A stretch of 64,000 bases of DNA from Halomarina ordinaria (lineage in GTDB: Archaea; Halobacteriota; Halobacteria; Halobacteriales; Haloarculaceae). Below, one piece after another: positions 60,766 through 64,000 of the stretch. The position numbers and the translations under genes are program-made. Within the stretch, counting starts at the first letter, position 1, and the number at the start of each line of letters is the position of its first letter. The stretch lies in assembly GCF_030553305.1 (NCBI RefSeq), contig NZ_JARRAH010000001.1:2542001-2606000 (forward strand), given 5' to 3'. The notes under the pieces are model-generated. The model saw only the letters and a list, made by a program, of their open reading frames with translations. It was not told where the DNA came from and ran no database searches.

Positions 60766-62067
60766 ATGGTCGAGCGCAAGCACGACAGGGAGTTCGTCAG
60801 GACGTTCTTCACCTCACCGACGGCGGTGCAGGGCGAGGACGACTCGGCGAAGATGATTCGAAGCGCGAGCCAACTCAGCGGGATGCAGGCGCCCGACGTC
60901 TGGGTGCCGGACAACGAGGACGCGACGGCCCCCTCCATGCGCGAGGAGGGTGCCGAGAACATCGTCGAGGTCGTCGCCGAGAACGGCGCCGACTTCCCCG
61001 GCGAGATACACCCGCGCGTCGTCTGGCACCGCGACAGCCCGCAGACTCGCTACCAGGGGTTCCAGCAGATGATGACGATAATGGACCCCGAGGGCGGCGC
61101 CGCGGAGCACATCGACGGGTTCGTCATCCCCGAAGTCGGTGGCATCGACGACTGGAAGAAGGCCGACGAGTTCATCACCATCATCGAGAACGAGTACGGC
61201 TACGAGGAGGGCAGCATCAAGATGTCCGTCATCATCGAGAGCGGCCTCTCCGAACTCGCGATGGGGGACCTCCCCGACGAGATGGTCAAGCGGACGAACA
61301 ACATGGAACGCATGTTCCTGCTCGTCGACGGCGAGGTCGACTACACGAAGGACATGCGCGCCATCACGCCGTCGGGCAATCTGCCGCCGTGGCCGGAACT
61401 GCGCCACAACACCTCCCGCGGCGCGAGCGCCGCCGGCCTCATCGCCGTCGACGGCCCGTACGACGACATCCGCGACGTCGAGGGCTACCGCGAGCGCATG
61501 AAGGAGAACCAGGCCAAGGGGATGCTCGGCATCTGGTCGCTGACGCCCGGGCAGGTCGTCGAGGCGAACAAGTCGCCGCTGCCGCCCCAGTCCGGTAGCT
61601 GGCTCCTGAACGTCGGCGACCAGCAGGTCGAACTCGATGAGGAGGACGGCCGCCAGGTCTACCGGGGCGACGCGCTCTCGCTCGCCGAGTCCGGCGACGG
61701 CTACGTCCTCACCGTCGGGAACGACGAGCGGGAACTCGACGAGGAGGAACTCAGCAAGGAGCTGCTCGACATGGCGGAGTACATCCCGAGCATGAACGAC
61801 ATCGTCGACTCGATGGAGGAGTTCGAGGCCGCGAAGGAAGGCGGCAAGGGCGCCATCGCCATGGAGCGCTCCGCGACCATCGTCATCGACGGCGTCGAGG
61901 TCGACATCAGCAACGACCGCATGTGGGACGAGGCGACCTACCAGGCCGCGATGACCCCCATCAGCCTGTTCCAGGACGTCTACGAGAACCGCCCCGACCA
62001 GCACGAGGACCTCGCCGACCTGTACAGCGAGGACATCCTCGAGCGGGCGATGAACGTCGGCGCCTAA
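60766..62067 (+). CDS. aceB: Malate synthase, haloarchaeal type
   Basis: 433 residues, matching the short haloarchaeal malate synthase class rather than AceB/GlcB of bacteria (530-720). Visible landmarks are VWVPDNEDATAPSMREEG, the strand HPRVVWHRDSP, DGFVIPEVGG (about 125), MSVIIESGLSELAMG (about 153-167) and a CitE-like TIM-barrel layout. It condenses glyoxylate with acetyl-CoA to malate, the second step of the glyoxylate bypass. Confidence 0.93.
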   Translation: MVERKHDREFVRTFFTSPTAVQGEDDSAKMIRSASQLSGMQAPDVWVPDNEDATAPSMREEGAENIVEVVAENGADFPGEIHPRVVWHRDSPQTRYQGFQQMMTIMDPEGGAAEHIDGFVIPEVGGIDDWKKADEFITIIENEYGYEEGSIKMSVIIESGLSELAMGDLPDEMVKRTNNMERMFLLVDGEVDYTKDMRAITPSGNLPPWPELRHNTSRGASAAGLIAVDGPYDDIRDVEGYRERMKENQAKGMLGIWSLTPGQVVEANKSPLPPQSGSWLLNVGDQQVELDEEDGRQVYRGDALSLAESGDGYVLTVGNDERELDEEELSKELLDMAEYIPSMNDIVDSMEEFEAAKEGGKGAIAMERSATIVIDGVEVDISNDRMWDEATYQAAMTPISLFQDVYENRPDQHEDLADLYSEDILERAMNVGA

Positions 62068-62405
62068 CATCACCGCACTCGTTCTTTCGGTCGCTCGTCG
62101 CCCAGCCGCCGGCTCGCTCGGCGTCGAGTCTCAGGGACCATCCGCGCTCGGACGAGCGTGACCGCTCACACCTCTCGCTCACGACTCACAGTCCGAGAGT
62201 TCACGTACGATACCGCGGCCAGCGTCGCCGTGCGCTGACCAGTCGCCGCGAGGGTCGTCCCGGCGTCGAGTGGCTTCGACCGCCGGACCGCGGACGTGCG
62301 ACGGACGACCTCGCGTCATCGACCGACCGTCGCCTGTTCGCTCCCGTACACGTCCCCCGAGGGACGGAGAGCGGCGGCGCCGTCACCCGGCGCCCTCGCC
62401 TTCGC
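62068..62405. other. 338-base GC-rich intergenic region
   Basis: It lies between the convergent aceB and malic enzyme genes. I see no gene; open frames are Arg/Pro-rich and not haloarchaeal in character. No clear terminator hairpin was identified. Confidence 0.5.

Positions 62406-64000
<1,595 letters not shown>

Noticed and set aside
60814-62073. 419-codon minus-strand frame opposite aceB, and similar frames opposite aceA and the SDR gene
   Set aside because: They mirror the codon pattern of the real genes and contain no recognisable domain.

Overview
The window is from an extremely halophilic archaeon (class Halobacteria). The evidence is acidic proteomes, leaderless genes behind TATA-like boxes, a TFB, a TBP-like protein, haloarchaeal-type malate synthase and an IS701-type insertion sequence. 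The last 6 kb (from about 58.0 kb) is very GC-rich and looks like stable chromosome: a PEBP-family protein, an SDR dehydrogenase, the glyoxylate-bypass pair aceA-aceB, and the 3' part of a malic enzyme gene. Everything to the left is accessory DNA, closed on its right side by a tyrosine recombinase (56594-57901).

Layout of the accessory part. 0-3 kb: a three-gene TIR / membrane / TIR operon resembling Thoeris in its TIR family, then a Fic/Doc-like protein. 3-9.5 kb: a TROVE (Ro60-like) protein embedded in a same-strand array of about 20 tRNA and tRNA-like elements, with extra hairpins between them. 9.5-13.4 kb: a structured non-coding stretch, an accessory TFB and a complete IS701-type element with a 4-bp target duplication. 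13.5-20.9 kb: a PIN-like protein with a large membrane protein, small regulators (PadR, ArsR), a metallophosphoesterase and a short integrase. 21-22.2 kb: a decayed orc1/cdc6 and a frameshifted small gene, which are plasmid relics.

22.3-50.3 kb is a dense defence island. It holds a McrBC system whose McrB carries EVE-like modules, an Mre11/SbcD-like nuclease, a BREX locus (BrxE-like, brxA, brxB, brxC, pglX, pglZ, brxL) and an AddAB-type helicase-nuclease pair. A divergent TBP-like gene sits on the opposite strand between pglX and pglZ and splits the locus into two transcription units. 50.6-55.6 kb adds an unknown gene plus PD-(D/E)XK nuclease pair, a broken AbiE-type toxin-antitoxin pair, an IS remnant and a coiled-coil protein with a NucS-like nuclease domain.

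Three near-identical long palindromes (9-bp arms TTAACCAAC / GTTGGTTAA, 22-23 bp apart) occur in otherwise empty intergenic regions at 3.5, 9.6 and 54.0 kb. A related compact version sits in the promoter of the AbiEi-like regulator. The strongest candidates for something undescribed are the Ro60/tRNA-like RNA locus, the TBP-like protein inside BREX, the TIR-membrane-TIR operon, and the two-gene nuclease operon at 50.6-52.8 kb.
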